Assembly (NCBI GenBank): GCA_018660685.1
Contig: JABJJW010000028.1
Location: 1-64,000 of the forward strand
Direction: 5' to 3'
Source: Flavobacteriales bacterium
GTDB lineage: Bacteria > Bacteroidota > Bacteroidia > Flavobacteriales_G > Salibacteraceae
DNA: 64,000 nucleotides
A program made the position numbers and the translations under genes. The notes below the pieces were generated by a model. It was given only the letters and a program-made list of their open reading frames with translations. It made no database searches and was not told the DNA's origin. Below, piece by piece: positions 9,740-18,574 of the stretch (positions are counted from its first letter, which is position 1; each line of letters opens with the position of its first letter).

Positions 9740-11030
9740 ACCAGCTAACCTTTCGAGTTATCTGTCCGCTTTCGAAGTTGAATCTAGCTATGTAGATTCC
9801 GAGCGGCATTTTATGATCCTGAACCCGATTTGATCCAACGTAAATGGGATATTTCTGGATAACTCTCCCACTCAAGTCATGGAATGTGAGGTGGCCATCG
9901 ACCGATGAGGTTATGATCATGCTGCCATCCATCCTCTTCACATTGAAGGCTTCTTCAACATCTCTTAAACCTTGTGGTATAGTGTCTTCGGGCTCCTCAA
10001 TAAGTTCGAACGACAGGTCCAGCTGTACCGGAAGGTGGTCGCTCATTTCATAGAGAGCAACCAAGACCGATGACGGGACACTCGAGTTTCCACCGGCTGA
10101 AACTGATTGATTCAAGTGGTTACCATCTTGGCCAACCGCAACGTAGCTGTTCTCAACAAAACTGACCTTACCAGTATCTTCCAAGACTTGTCCTGATACA
10201 AGAATGACGTCAAACCGATCATCCATTCCACCGCCAGAGAAACACCCATTGTTCGTGTTGGAACTACGCGTTGATTGCGTATGAACATGAGCGAATGAGC
10301 TATTGGAATTCCAGCTTCCAAGTTCATCAATTGGGTCATAGAATTTATGGTCACCAGCTGCGCTTTCAGTGAGGTTTTTAAATGCTTGTTCATTTGAATT
10401 TTTCATGTTCATATCACCTGCAATCAGGAAATATCCTGGCTTCATTTTTGAAATGATATGATCCATTGCTGCCTCTGTTTCCAAGTCTCGAGATTGAATG
10501 TCGGAGGTTGAACTTCCAGCCTTAAGATGAACTGCCAGAACATGAAAAAACGTGGTGTCCTGAACCTCGCTTAAAAGCTCGTCCTTGTAATAGAAAGTAC
10601 AAACATCAATTGCTCTCGTGAGATCATTGCCGTTTACATCTTGCACCACTTTGGTCTGTTCATGTAAGGCCAATTTGTTCTTATTGAAAAAGAGGCAGTT
10701 AACCAGGCTTGAAAATGAATTGCTCTGTATCGTTGCTCTTTTGTACCTATTTACACCATTAGTATTCAGCGAATTAGCCAGTATTCGATCTCCGTAGATT
10801 CCAGCTGCTCCCATTTCGTTGACAATGAGCAAGTCGGGTTTAACATGTTTCGTGATGGTCTCGAGAAATCCATCTTTATCCTCAAGATTGTTGGTTGAGC
10901 TCGTGCAGTTTGAGAAGTTAGCGCCGTAGAGTAACAGGTTGTACTGCATCACCCTTAGCGTATCAAATTGTTGAGCATGACTATTCACCAAAAGGAGGAA
11001 CAGCGTTAAGACTAGCGAAAACCGTTTCAT
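9726..11030 (-). CDS. Secreted endonuclease/exonuclease/phosphatase-fold protein with T9SS type A sorting tail
   Basis: The protein (434 residues) begins with a signal peptide (residues 1-19, ending NSHAQ). The EEP fold follows: an early MQYNLLLYG strand, the metal-binding NEMG, a central AGDMNMKNSNE loop and the catalytic SDHLPVQLDL near residue 345. The last 80 residues form a T9SS type A sorting domain with a 'HDLSGRVI' strand and the final G-IYIARF...VSWFNAR pattern. I infer an extracellular or surface-attached hydrolase (DNase, phosphodiesterase or similar). Its start overlaps by 4 bases the stop of the upstream YihY gene, so the two are co-transcribed. Substrate is not determinable. Confidence 0.85.
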   Translation of the reverse strand: MKRFSLVLTLFLLLVNSHAQQFDTLRVMQYNLLLYGANFSNCTSSTNNLEDKDGFLETITKHVKPDLLIVNEMGAAGIYGDRILANSLNTNGVNRYKRATIQSNSFSSLVNCLFFNKNKLALHEQTKVVQDVNGNDLTRAIDVCTFYYKDELLSEVQDTTFFHVLAVHLKAGSSTSDIQSRDLETEAAMDHIISKMKPGYFLIAGDMNMKNSNEQAFKNLTESAAGDHKFYDPIDELGSWNSNSSFAHVHTQSTRSSNTNNGCFSGGGMDDRFDVILVSGQVLEDTGKVSFVENSYVAVGQDGNHLNQSVSAGGNSSVPSSVLVALYEMSDHLPVQLDLSFELIEEPEDTIPQGLRDVEEAFNVKRMDGSMIITSSVDGHLTFHDLSGRVIQKYPIYVGSNRVQDHKMPLGIYIARFNFESGQITRKVSWFNAR

Positions 11031-12379
11031 GAATCTGAATTGGTTGTTGATGTAGGAATATCTCTAACGAGGAAATTATCAGACGACTCGTTCATGGCAC
11101 TTCTAACTTTAAGGTAGTGCTTCTGAAATTGATCAAACTGGGAAGCGTCAAGTTGGAGCAACGTCTTTAGGCCCGTTGTATCAAGAGATCGTATGATGTG
11201 AGCCACGGTCAATTGATCAGTACTAATTAGCGGCACGACACCATCCACAGAATCAGACTCCATTGCGACCTCTCCTAGTATATGAGCATGTTCTAAAGCC
11301 TCCAGTGCATTCATGGTTACCCCGAATGGGATGTTCAATTCTGACGCAAGTTCTTTTGGACTCAGCGGGTCTTTCCCAGATTCAAAATTCTCAACGATTC
11401 GTCGGACGATCATGATGGCTACCACGTGACGTTGAGATATACTCAAGCGCTTCCCATCGATTTCATTTTCAATCTGTGTCACGAACTGATTGGCGTAGGC
11501 AATCTGAGCTCCAAGTAAAGTGATGAGCCAGGAAATATTGGCCCAAATCATAAACAAGGGCAAGGCCGCAAACGAACCGTAGATCGCATTGTATCTACTT
11601 ACTCCAACCTGAAAATTAATGTATCCCCACTCGACGAACTGAAATGAAGTTCCCGCAATGATTCCTGCAACAAGGGCGGATTTCAAATTGACTTTGGTGT
11701 TCGGCATGATCATGTAAACACCGGTGAAGAGGAGCCAAATGAGGGCATATGGGATCATCTTGATCAGAAAGAAAACGAATGGACCAACTTGTTCTAGAAA
11801 CCCGAATTGTGAAACGAGATTTTCTATCTGGGTGGTGATGACAACAGTTACACTTCCTGCTAAGATGATGACGATCGGAGCCAAAAGCATAATGCTGAAA
11901 TACTCAGTGAGCTTTCGAATCCAAGTCCTCCCTTTACCAACGTTCCATATGGCGTTGAAGGATACTTCAATGTTTGATAACAGGCTATAAACAGTCCAAA
12001 GAAGAACAGCAATACCGATACCTGCGATCAATCCACCTTGAGTACTCTCGAGCATTCGGCCGGCAAACTCCATGATCTGTTCGATGACTTCTTCATGTCC
12101 AGTTAAGGATGAGCGAAGTTGTTCTTCGAGAAGGTCTTGCGCTCCAAACCCTTTAGCAATTGCAAACACTAAGGCCACAACAGGAACGACCGAGAGCATG
12201 GTATAAAATGTGAGAGCTGCGGCCTGTTGCTGGAGCTTATTCTCTCTCGCACTCTTGATCACGATCAATACAATCCGGAGTTGATGAATCAGGAATGCCA
12301 TGACGAAATTTCGATCTTCCAATCTCACGTTCCAGATTCGGTCATTGAAGTAGTTGAAGAAACCTTTTTTCTTGCCCAT
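11027..12379 (-). CDS. YihY/BrkB-family inner-membrane protein with extra C-terminal domain
   Basis: The first 300 or so residues have six predicted membrane segments and YihY/BrkB features: the AAALTFYTMLSVVP segment near residue 50 and the 'YNAIYGSFAALPLFMIW' region before TM6. The family was once called ribonuclease BN, but that activity is not supported. Residues about 320-450 form a soluble tail with a winged-helix-like pattern (SPKELASELNIPFGVTMNALEAL), as in other long Bacteroidota YihY proteins. It is the first gene of a two-gene unit with the secreted EEP-fold protein (ATGA overlap). Biochemical function is unknown. Confidence 0.85.
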   Translation of the reverse strand: MGKKKGFFNYFNDRIWNVRLEDRNFVMAFLIHQLRIVLIVIKSARENKLQQQAAALTFYTMLSVVPVVALVFAIAKGFGAQDLLEEQLRSSLTGHEEVIEQIMEFAGRMLESTQGGLIAGIGIAVLLWTVYSLLSNIEVSFNAIWNVGKGRTWIRKLTEYFSIMLLAPIVIILAGSVTVVITTQIENLVSQFGFLEQVGPFVFFLIKMIPYALIWLLFTGVYMIMPNTKVNLKSALVAGIIAGTSFQFVEWGYINFQVGVSRYNAIYGSFAALPLFMIWANISWLITLLGAQIAYANQFVTQIENEIDGKRLSISQRHVVAIMIVRRIVENFESGKDPLSPKELASELNIPFGVTMNALEALEHAHILGEVAMESDSVDGVVPLISTDQLTVAHIIRSLDTTGLKTLLQLDASQFDQFQKHYLKVRSAMNESSDNFLVRDIPTSTTNSDS

Positions 12380-12444
12380 TGAGAATCAAAAGAACAAAGT
12401 TCAAAAAAACTATGTCCAAACTTCTTTGATTTCTTTTAGCTGCC

Positions 12445-12452
12445 TAGGTTTG
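12445..12452 (+). promoter_or_regulatory. -7 promoter box for the GH3 lipoprotein gene, 4 bases from the ATG
   Basis: TAGGTTTG matches TAnnTTTG, with GTAG between it and the ATG at 12457. A TTTG at 12425-12428 could be the upstream element, although its spacing is shorter than usual. Confidence 0.6.
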
Positions 12453-12456
12453 GTAG

Positions 12457-13596
12457 ATGCAAAATTTTACCCTCGTTCTTCTCATCTCTGCGACTGCTCT
12501 TATTGCCTGTTCTCAGGATCAGTCGACCTCTCAATCAGCAACAGCAATAGAAGTCAATCAAGAAGTTTTCGATTTACAATCGTTCTATAGTAGCTCTGAG
12601 GCCTTGAACCAAGCAGTAAATGAAGTCTATTCTGGCTTGAGTGAGCGAGAAAGGGTGGCACAGATGATTGTAGCCTCATTGGGTAAATTAGGAAAACCAT
12701 ATCCAGCGGTTGAACCTTTAATTGTATCCCGATCAATTGGGGGAATTATTTTCCTGAGCGGTGATCCGGCACAATTCAAGTCAGATATCAAGAGCATAAA
12801 TGAACTGTCCACCGGTTGGCCATTGATCATGAGCATGGATGCCGAACCGAGCTTATTCAATCGCCGAATGCCTGGAACTCCAGAGATGCAGCCAACCTCA
12901 GAACTCAGCACAACCTCCCAAATAAATGACGCAGTGGGTGTCATTAATGAAATTCTTCATGACATTGGATTTCATCACAATTACGCCCCTGTAATTGACG
13001 TCTCACCAGACAACGAAGCGATAGGAAACCGGACCATGGGTGGTGACTCGGCCTCAATCGTTCCTTTGGCTACTGCCTTTGTGAAAGCCACTCAAAATGA
13101 TCAAATAGTTGCTACTATAAAACATTTTCCCGGCCATGGCAGAGTTCAAGGCGACACCCATAAAAAACTAGTTTTTATTGATGGAGAATTGACAGAGGTG
13201 TCAATCTACAAGCCGCTCATTGAAGCCGGAGCCCTTTCGGTTATGGTTGGACACATTGCCATTGAAAACAACGCCAAACTTGCAACAGAAGGAATGCCTT
13301 CAACTTTAAGTCACGCGGTTGTCACAGGTCTCTTGAGAGAGGAGATGAAATTCGAGGGCTTGATCATTACCGACGCCATGAACATGGGTGCTGTCGCAGC
13401 AATTCCGAATTCTTCTTTATTGGCCGCCAAAGCTGGTTGCGACATCATCCTTATGCCGCCTGATGAAGTTGGATCTCTCGAATCAATTCTCAACGAAATG
13501 AAAACTGACCCTGAATTCAATCATCAAATTGAAGAAAGTGTTAAGAGAATAATTCGACTAAAGCTCTGCTTGGGTATGGAATTTCAGAACATCTGA
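12457..13596 (+). CDS. Glycoside hydrolase family 3 lipoprotein (NagZ-like beta-N-acetylhexosaminidase)
   Basis: Residues 1-18 are a lipoprotein signal ending in a lipobox (ALIAC; lipid-bearing Cys18). The GH3 barrel has KHFPGHG at 222-228 followed by D233-T-H235, the Asp/His acid-base pair typical of NagZ-type enzymes, and the likely nucleophile Asp306 in IITDAMNMGAV. There is no second GH3 domain, as in NagZ. The expected reaction is removal of terminal beta-GlcNAc, probably from peptidoglycan fragments. Because it is lipidated it should work in the periplasm or at the surface, unlike cytoplasmic E. coli NagZ. Its 3' end overlaps by 13 bases the convergent LEA-type gene. Confidence 0.88.
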   Translation: MQNFTLVLLISATALIACSQDQSTSQSATAIEVNQEVFDLQSFYSSSEALNQAVNEVYSGLSERERVAQMIVASLGKLGKPYPAVEPLIVSRSIGGIIFLSGDPAQFKSDIKSINELSTGWPLIMSMDAEPSLFNRRMPGTPEMQPTSELSTTSQINDAVGVINEILHDIGFHHNYAPVIDVSPDNEAIGNRTMGGDSASIVPLATAFVKATQNDQIVATIKHFPGHGRVQGDTHKKLVFIDGELTEVSIYKPLIEAGALSVMVGHIAIENNAKLATEGMPSTLSHAVVTGLLREEMKFEGLIITDAMNMGAVAAIPNSSLLAAKAGCDIILMPPDEVGSLESILNEMKTDPEFNHQIEESVKRIIRLKLCLGMEFQNI

Positions 13597-14063
13597 TCTA
13601 TGGGAAGATCCGTCTCAATTTCTATAGGAACAGTTTTGGTATACAACCAATTACCTGCTTTTAAATCACCCTTAAGCATGAACTTTGGTGTGTTTCCAGT
13701 AAGTAAACCTGCTAGACTGCTCAATCCTCCAGATAGCAAATTACCAACCTCTGCTTCGACCGGAATTGGATACGATTCAGTAGAGTTGCTGACAATCTTA
13801 AACGAGCTACCCAATTCTGCGGTCCCCATGTGCTTTTCGCCGTTCAATACATCAAACTCAGCTGACTTAACTTTAACGTCAAATGAATTTGGATTTGTGA
13901 GAACAACATTGAGGGTTCCTTTCAACTTTCCGCCTCGAATGCTCTCCACTTGGAAACCTTCGACTCGCTCGAGCGTTATGTCTTTAAATTCGCATGCGAC
14001 AAAGACTTGCGAAACGATAACCAGAAAAAGTAACAGAAACCTATTGGAAAAAGCATGAATCAT
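13584..14063 (-). CDS. LEA type 2-like lipoprotein
   Basis: A 159-residue protein with a hydrophobic signal (about 1-23) ending in VFVAC, a probable lipobox with Cys24. The remainder has the LEA14/WHy pattern: LTNPNSFDVKVKSAEFDVL, then GSSFKIVSNSTESYPIPVE, an Ig-like beta sandwich found in small periplasmic or outer-membrane lipoproteins of Bacteroidota. Role unknown; LEA14-like domains are linked to desiccation or stress in plants, which cannot be transferred here. The gene is pinched at both ends: its 3' end overlaps the GH3 gene by 13 bases and its 5' end overlaps the divergent T9SS cargo gene by 9 bases. Confidence 0.75.
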   Translation of the reverse strand: MIHAFSNRFLLLFLVIVSQVFVACEFKDITLERVEGFQVESIRGGKLKGTLNVVLTNPNSFDVKVKSAEFDVLNGEKHMGTAELGSSFKIVSNSTESYPIPVEAEVGNLLSGGLSSLAGLLTGNTPKFMLKGDLKAGNWLYTKTVPIEIETDLPIDQMF

Positions 14064-17024
14064 GGGCTCAAATATTGGTTAAAATCTAAAACGATTCAAC
14101 CAGTATTGTGTTGTGTTTTCTTAATGCTGTTGGTAAATGACAGCAGAGCTCAAGAAGAGAGAGCATGGCGATGGGCTTTTCCAAACTTCAATGGACTAGA
14201 TTTCAGTTCGGGTTCACCTGTTCTCACCAATGACTCGCTGACTGGAGCAGAAGGAACTGCAGCAATTTGTGATGCTCAAGGAAATCTAGTTTTCTACAGC
14301 AATGGCAACAAAGTTTGGCAAGCAAATGGAACCATTATGCAAGGTGGAACAGGATTGATTGGAAGTACGGGCTCTACTCAATCATCCATCGTCGTACCTA
14401 GTATTTTGAGCACAACGCGCTACTACCTTTTTTGCATTGACAGCGACGCAGGAGCTGACGGTTTACAGTACTATGATGTGGAAATGACGCTCAATGGTGG
14501 GCAAGGTGGAGTGGTCGGCCCTACCCTACTATTAGATACAGCAGTGGAGAAGTTGAGTGCAGTGAAGCATGCAAATGACCGAGACTACTGGGTATTGGGA
14601 CATCGATGGGAATCTGATGACTTCACAGCGTTCTTGGTAGACCTTAACGGGGTAAATCAAACCCCAGTTGTTTCCTCGGTGGGAATTGAACATTTGAATT
14701 CATCCGGGTCTGGAGAAGAGCGCGGCCAAATGAAAATATCCCCAGATGGTGCTTGGGTAGCCACGTGTAACTTTTCCAGCGGCTATGTTCAGCTGTTTCG
14801 GTTTAACAATGCGACGGGAGGAGTGAGTGACCCAATAACCCTCCATGGTGCATCTGCAGGATTCTTTCCCTATGGCGTGGAGTTTTCCAACGATTCCAAA
14901 AAACTATTTGTTGCAAGAGGCGATAATACACCCGGTGCACTCAAACTATTTCAATTTGATTTAGATCATATCAACGAAGATTGCCTCTTGGCTTCTGAAA
15001 CTCCGATAGCAGATACCGGAGCATTTCCTTTTCGCATCCCAGGAGATCTTCAACTCGGAACAAACGGTGAGATTTATATCGGATCCTATGATGGAGGAAC
15101 GGGGTCAAACACTGCTTTAGACGTAGTTCACGAACCAACCAAAATGGGAGTTGATTCTGATTTCGATGAAGGCGGCCTAAGTGTAAATTTCGGAGTGAAT
15201 CTAGGATTATCAAACTTCGTCAGCACTTTTCTGAGCGATGGAATTACTTACGAATTTAGCACCAATTGCGATCAAGATACTACCTGGTTTTTTCCAGAAG
15301 ACACCCTTGGTGTTGATAGTGTTCAGTGGGTTTTTGGAGATCCCACAAGCGGGGCAAACACCAGTTCCACATTGAATGCTGGCCACGTCTTTACGACTCC
15401 AGATACATTTCAAGTCACCCTGTATAGCCACACTGGCAATGACGTTGACACATTTGTTAGAGATGTAATCATTTGGGATACTGCGCTCAACCTTCTTGGA
15501 AATGATACCACGTTCTGCAGCGGGCAGTCGGTCACCCTTGACGCTAGTTGGTATAACAGCTGTTACGTTTGGGCTGACAGCAGTACGAACTCGACATTCA
15601 CGACGAATCAAGCTGGATGGCATTGGGTTGACGTATTTCATCAAAGTTGTCAATTCAGAGATTCGGTCTTTGTAACGCTCGTCAGCAACCCGCCCCAATT
15701 CAATCTTGGTAACGACACCTCCGTGTGCGCAGATGTCAATTTTGTTCTAGATCCTGATTTGCAAAATGCCTTTTACACATGGCACGATGGATCTCATGAC
15801 ACCACCTTCGTCGTAGATTCAACTGGAGTATACTGGTTGAGCGCATCAAACGCATGCGGCACAACAACTGACACGCTTCATGTTGAATTGAATGCAGCTG
15901 CCCAACCTATTTTGCAATTCCCCGAAGACACCACCGTTTGCGATACAGTGGGACTGACACTGGATGTGACCTTTGAAGATGCGATCTATGAATGGTCTGG
16001 TGGCAGTACCGTTCCAACGAAATTCATCAACCAGGCAGGCATCTATTGGGTGCGTGTCGGGAACAGTTGTGATACGGTGTCTGATACAATAAATGTGATC
16101 TTGGATAGTGTCATCTTCAACATTCTTCCGAATGTGAGTGTGCTTTGTGATCAAGGAGACACGATCAGGCTACTTGCGACCGAAGACAGTTTGGTGGTTG
16201 ATTGGTCTGTCGGTCCGAATTCATCGGTATTGACAGTCGCTAATCCTGGAACCTACTTCTTTACCCACGAGAATACATGCGGTGTGTTTTCTGATACTTC
16301 TCGGGTCTTAATTTGGGATACGGGCTTCGTTTTTACCATCGGAAATGACACCGCAGTTTGCATCGACAATGACACGATCGTTATTGGCAATGCATCGGAA
16401 AGGTTCCCTTTTGACTATGCATGGTCAACCGGATCGACACTGCAAAATATTGGAGTGTTTTCCGGAGTTTTTGCGGTAACCGCAACGAACAGATGTGTTA
16501 CACTAACTGACCAAATTAGCATCGGTGTACCGGAGGAGGTCAGAATCATCGAGCCAATGAGCAGAACCCTCTGCCCAGGTGAAACGAAAAATCTAAGTCT
16601 CAGCGTCTTTGACATCCAATCTGCAGAATGGTCTACAGGTGACACGGGATCGATCATCAACATATCCAATTCAGAAATCATCACAGTCCGCATTTTTGAC
16701 GCAGACGGATGCCTTCAAACGGATTCCATATCCTTAAACGATTTTTGCCCTGGCATTGTCAACATCAACAATGTTTTTACACCCAACGGGGATGGCATCA
16801 ACGACGAACTCTGTGCGGAGTTGCAGAATGTAAAATCCTATACTCTCATTTTATTCGACCGATGGGGTAACGAAATCTTTCGAGATAATGGATCTTATCC
16901 CTGTTGGGATGGTAAAATCAATGGAGAGCAGGCTCACGAAGGAACTTACTTCTTCATTCTAGAGACGCTGGATTACCAGGACGAAAGCGCAAGCCACCGC
17001 GGGTCATTTACACTCTTCAGGTAA
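14055..17024 (+). CDS. Large T9SS type B surface protein with PKD and Ig-like repeats
   Basis: A 989-residue protein. A signal peptide occupies about residues 1-33 (ends NDSRAQ). The N-terminal domain (about 35-400) has the WAFPNFNGLDFSSG start and a bladed repeat pattern (DAQGNLVFYSNG, TQSSIVVPS) common in Bacteroidota T9SS cargo. A PKD domain follows (WVFGDPTSGANTSST), then four or five Ig-like repeats of about 75-80 residues beginning LGNDTTFC or LGNDTSVC. The last 85 residues are a gliding-motility-type C-terminal (type B) sorting domain: VFTPNGDGINDE, LFDRWGNEIF, a Trp-Asp-Gly turn and G-YFF. I infer an exposed or secreted adhesin. The start overlaps the divergent lipoprotein gene, so its promoter must lie within that gene. 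No PorP/SprF partner is adjacent. Confidence 0.88.
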   Translation: MNHGLKYWLKSKTIQPVLCCVFLMLLVNDSRAQEERAWRWAFPNFNGLDFSSGSPVLTNDSLTGAEGTAAICDAQGNLVFYSNGNKVWQANGTIMQGGTGLIGSTGSTQSSIVVPSILSTTRYYLFCIDSDAGADGLQYYDVEMTLNGGQGGVVGPTLLLDTAVEKLSAVKHANDRDYWVLGHRWESDDFTAFLVDLNGVNQTPVVSSVGIEHLNSSGSGEERGQMKISPDGAWVATCNFSSGYVQLFRFNNATGGVSDPITLHGASAGFFPYGVEFSNDSKKLFVARGDNTPGALKLFQFDLDHINEDCLLASETPIADTGAFPFRIPGDLQLGTNGEIYIGSYDGGTGSNTALDVVHEPTKMGVDSDFDEGGLSVNFGVNLGLSNFVSTFLSDGITYEFSTNCDQDTTWFFPEDTLGVDSVQWVFGDPTSGANTSSTLNAGHVFTTPDTFQVTLYSHTGNDVDTFVRDVIIWDTALNLLGNDTTFCSGQSVTLDASWYNSCYVWADSSTNSTFTTNQAGWHWVDVFHQSCQFRDSVFVTLVSNPPQFNLGNDTSVCADVNFVLDPDLQNAFYTWHDGSHDTTFVVDSTGVYWLSASNACGTTTDTLHVELNAAAQPILQFPEDTTVCDTVGLTLDVTFEDAIYEWSGGSTVPTKFINQAGIYWVRVGNSCDTVSDTINVILDSVIFNILPNVSVLCDQGDTIRLLATEDSLVVDWSVGPNSSVLTVANPGTYFFTHENTCGVFSDTSRVLIWDTGFVFTIGNDTAVCIDNDTIVIGNASERFPFDYAWSTGSTLQNIGVFSGVFAVTATNRCVTLTDQISIGVPEEVRIIEPMSRTLCPGETKNLSLSVFDIQSAEWSTGDTGSIINISNSEIITVRIFDADGCLQTDSISLNDFCPGIVNINNVFTPNGDGINDELCAELQNVKSYTLILFDRWGNEIFRDNGSYPCWDGKINGEQAHEGTYFFILETLDYQDESASHRGSFTLFR

Positions 17025-18392
17025 TTATTCTGCAAGATACTTGTAGAACAATGGGATGGTCTCAATGCCCCGCAGATAATTGAATACTCCATAGTGCTCA
17101 TTTGGAGAATGGATGTCATCAGAATCCAGTCCAAAACCCATCAAGATAGATTTCAAACCCAGTACTTCTTCGAACAGAGCCACGATTGGAATACTTCCAC
17201 CACCTCTTACTGGAATTGGTGTTTTTCCAAATGTGTCTTCCATGGCTTGCGAAGCAGCTTGATACCCTTTGAAATTTGTTGGTATTACAAGTGGTTCCCC
17301 ACCGTGTAAGCCAGTTACTTCCACCATCACAGTGCCTGGCGCTATTTTCTTAAAATGATCTTCAAACAACCGAGTAATCTCTTCATGATCTTGACCTGGC
17401 ACCAATCGCATTGAAATCTTTGCAAAAGCTTCAGATGGAAGAACCGTCTTAGCACCTTCACCGATATATCCTCCCCAAATTCCGTTGACATCAAGGGTTG
17501 GCCTAATCGAAGCTCCTTCCATAGGAGAATAACCAGACTCAGATCTAGCGGCCTTAATTCCTAGTCCATTTTGAAAGCTTTCAAGGTTAAACGGCGCTTC
17601 AGCCATTTTAGCTCTGTCCTCAAGACTCACTTCTTCTACTTTGTCATAGAAGCCGTCCACCGTGATGTGCCCATTCTCATCTTTCAGTGAGGAGATCATG
17701 TCACAAAGCACATTTATTGGATTGTCAACGGCACCGCCATAAACTCCAGAATGCAAATCCTTATTTGGTCCGGTGACTTTTACTTCCACATAGCTTAACC
17801 CTCTCAACCCTACGGTGATAGTCGGTGTCTCATTATCGATTATTGAAGTGTCAGAGATTATAATAACGTCGGCATTAAGCTTCTCGGTGTTGTCCTTAAC
17901 GAAGATCCCAAGGTTCTCACTCCCGACTTCCTCTTCACCTTCAATCATGAACTTGACATTGCAGGGCAATTCATCGTTTTCAATCATGAATTCAAATGCC
18001 TTGACATGCATGTAGAATTGTCCTTTATCATCCGCTGAGCCGCGAGCATAGATGTTTCCATCTTTTATTACTGGCTCAAAAGGAGCTGAATCCCAAAGTT
18101 CAACCGGATCAGCAGGCTGAACATCATAGTGTCCGTAAACAAGCACTGTTGGAGCGTCTGGCGAAATGATCTTTTCGGCGTAGACGATAGGATGCCCAGC
18201 GGTTTGGCAGATTTCAGCATGATCGACTCCCGCTTTCTCAAGGGACACTTTTACCACTTCGGCACATCTCTGAACATCTCCCGCAAACGCTGGATCTGCA
18301 CTGACGGAGGGAACGCGAAGAAGTTCGATTAATTCATCTAGAAATCGATCCTTATTTTCCTCGATGTATGCTTGGATTTGCTCTTTGTTCAT
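17025..18392 (-). CDS. M20-family metallodipeptidase
   Basis: A cytoplasmic-looking 455-residue protein with no signal peptide. M20 motifs are clear: VYGHYDVQPAD (metal-binding His and catalytic Asp), RGSADDKGQ (bridging Asp), GEEEVGSEN (general base Glu and metal Glu), and a C-terminal IHSPNEHYG (metal His). It probably hydrolyses dipeptides or similar small peptides using two zinc ions. Its last base abuts the last base of the upstream T9SS cargo gene on the opposite strand with no gap. It separates two groups of surface-protein genes but has no evident functional link to them. Confidence 0.92.
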   Translation of the reverse strand: MNKEQIQAYIEENKDRFLDELIELLRVPSVSADPAFAGDVQRCAEVVKVSLEKAGVDHAEICQTAGHPIVYAEKIISPDAPTVLVYGHYDVQPADPVELWDSAPFEPVIKDGNIYARGSADDKGQFYMHVKAFEFMIENDELPCNVKFMIEGEEEVGSENLGIFVKDNTEKLNADVIIISDTSIIDNETPTITVGLRGLSYVEVKVTGPNKDLHSGVYGGAVDNPINVLCDMISSLKDENGHITVDGFYDKVEEVSLEDRAKMAEAPFNLESFQNGLGIKAARSESGYSPMEGASIRPTLDVNGIWGGYIGEGAKTVLPSEAFAKISMRLVPGQDHEEITRLFEDHFKKIAPGTVMVEVTGLHGGEPLVIPTNFKGYQAASQAMEDTFGKTPIPVRGGGSIPIVALFEEVLGLKSILMGFGLDSDDIHSPNEHYGVFNYLRGIETIPLFYKYLAE

Positions 18393-18574
18393 GATTCAGG
18401 CAACCTTTGATTGGTTTAACGTTATACAAATGGCGACAAATATATGTTTTGAGCAACTCCGAACACCGTGTCGAATCGCCTGAAACTAGCCATGTTTCGC
18501 GTCGTTTTTTGAACCTTTTACCCAAGAAATTACGTATCATTGTTGGTTCATTTACAAGGTTTTTAGCCTATTCA

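Noticed and set aside
13600..14058. 152-codon plus-strand frame
   Set aside because: Exactly antisense to the LEA-like lipoprotein gene, which has a signal, lipobox and domain pattern; the plus-strand product has none.
15210..15698. 162-codon minus-strand frame
   Set aside because: Antisense to the type B surface protein; low-complexity translation without motifs.
18407..18574. Longer 5' start for the surface protein at 18575
   Set aside because: The 56 extra residues are basic and precede the signal peptide, which must be N-terminal for export.
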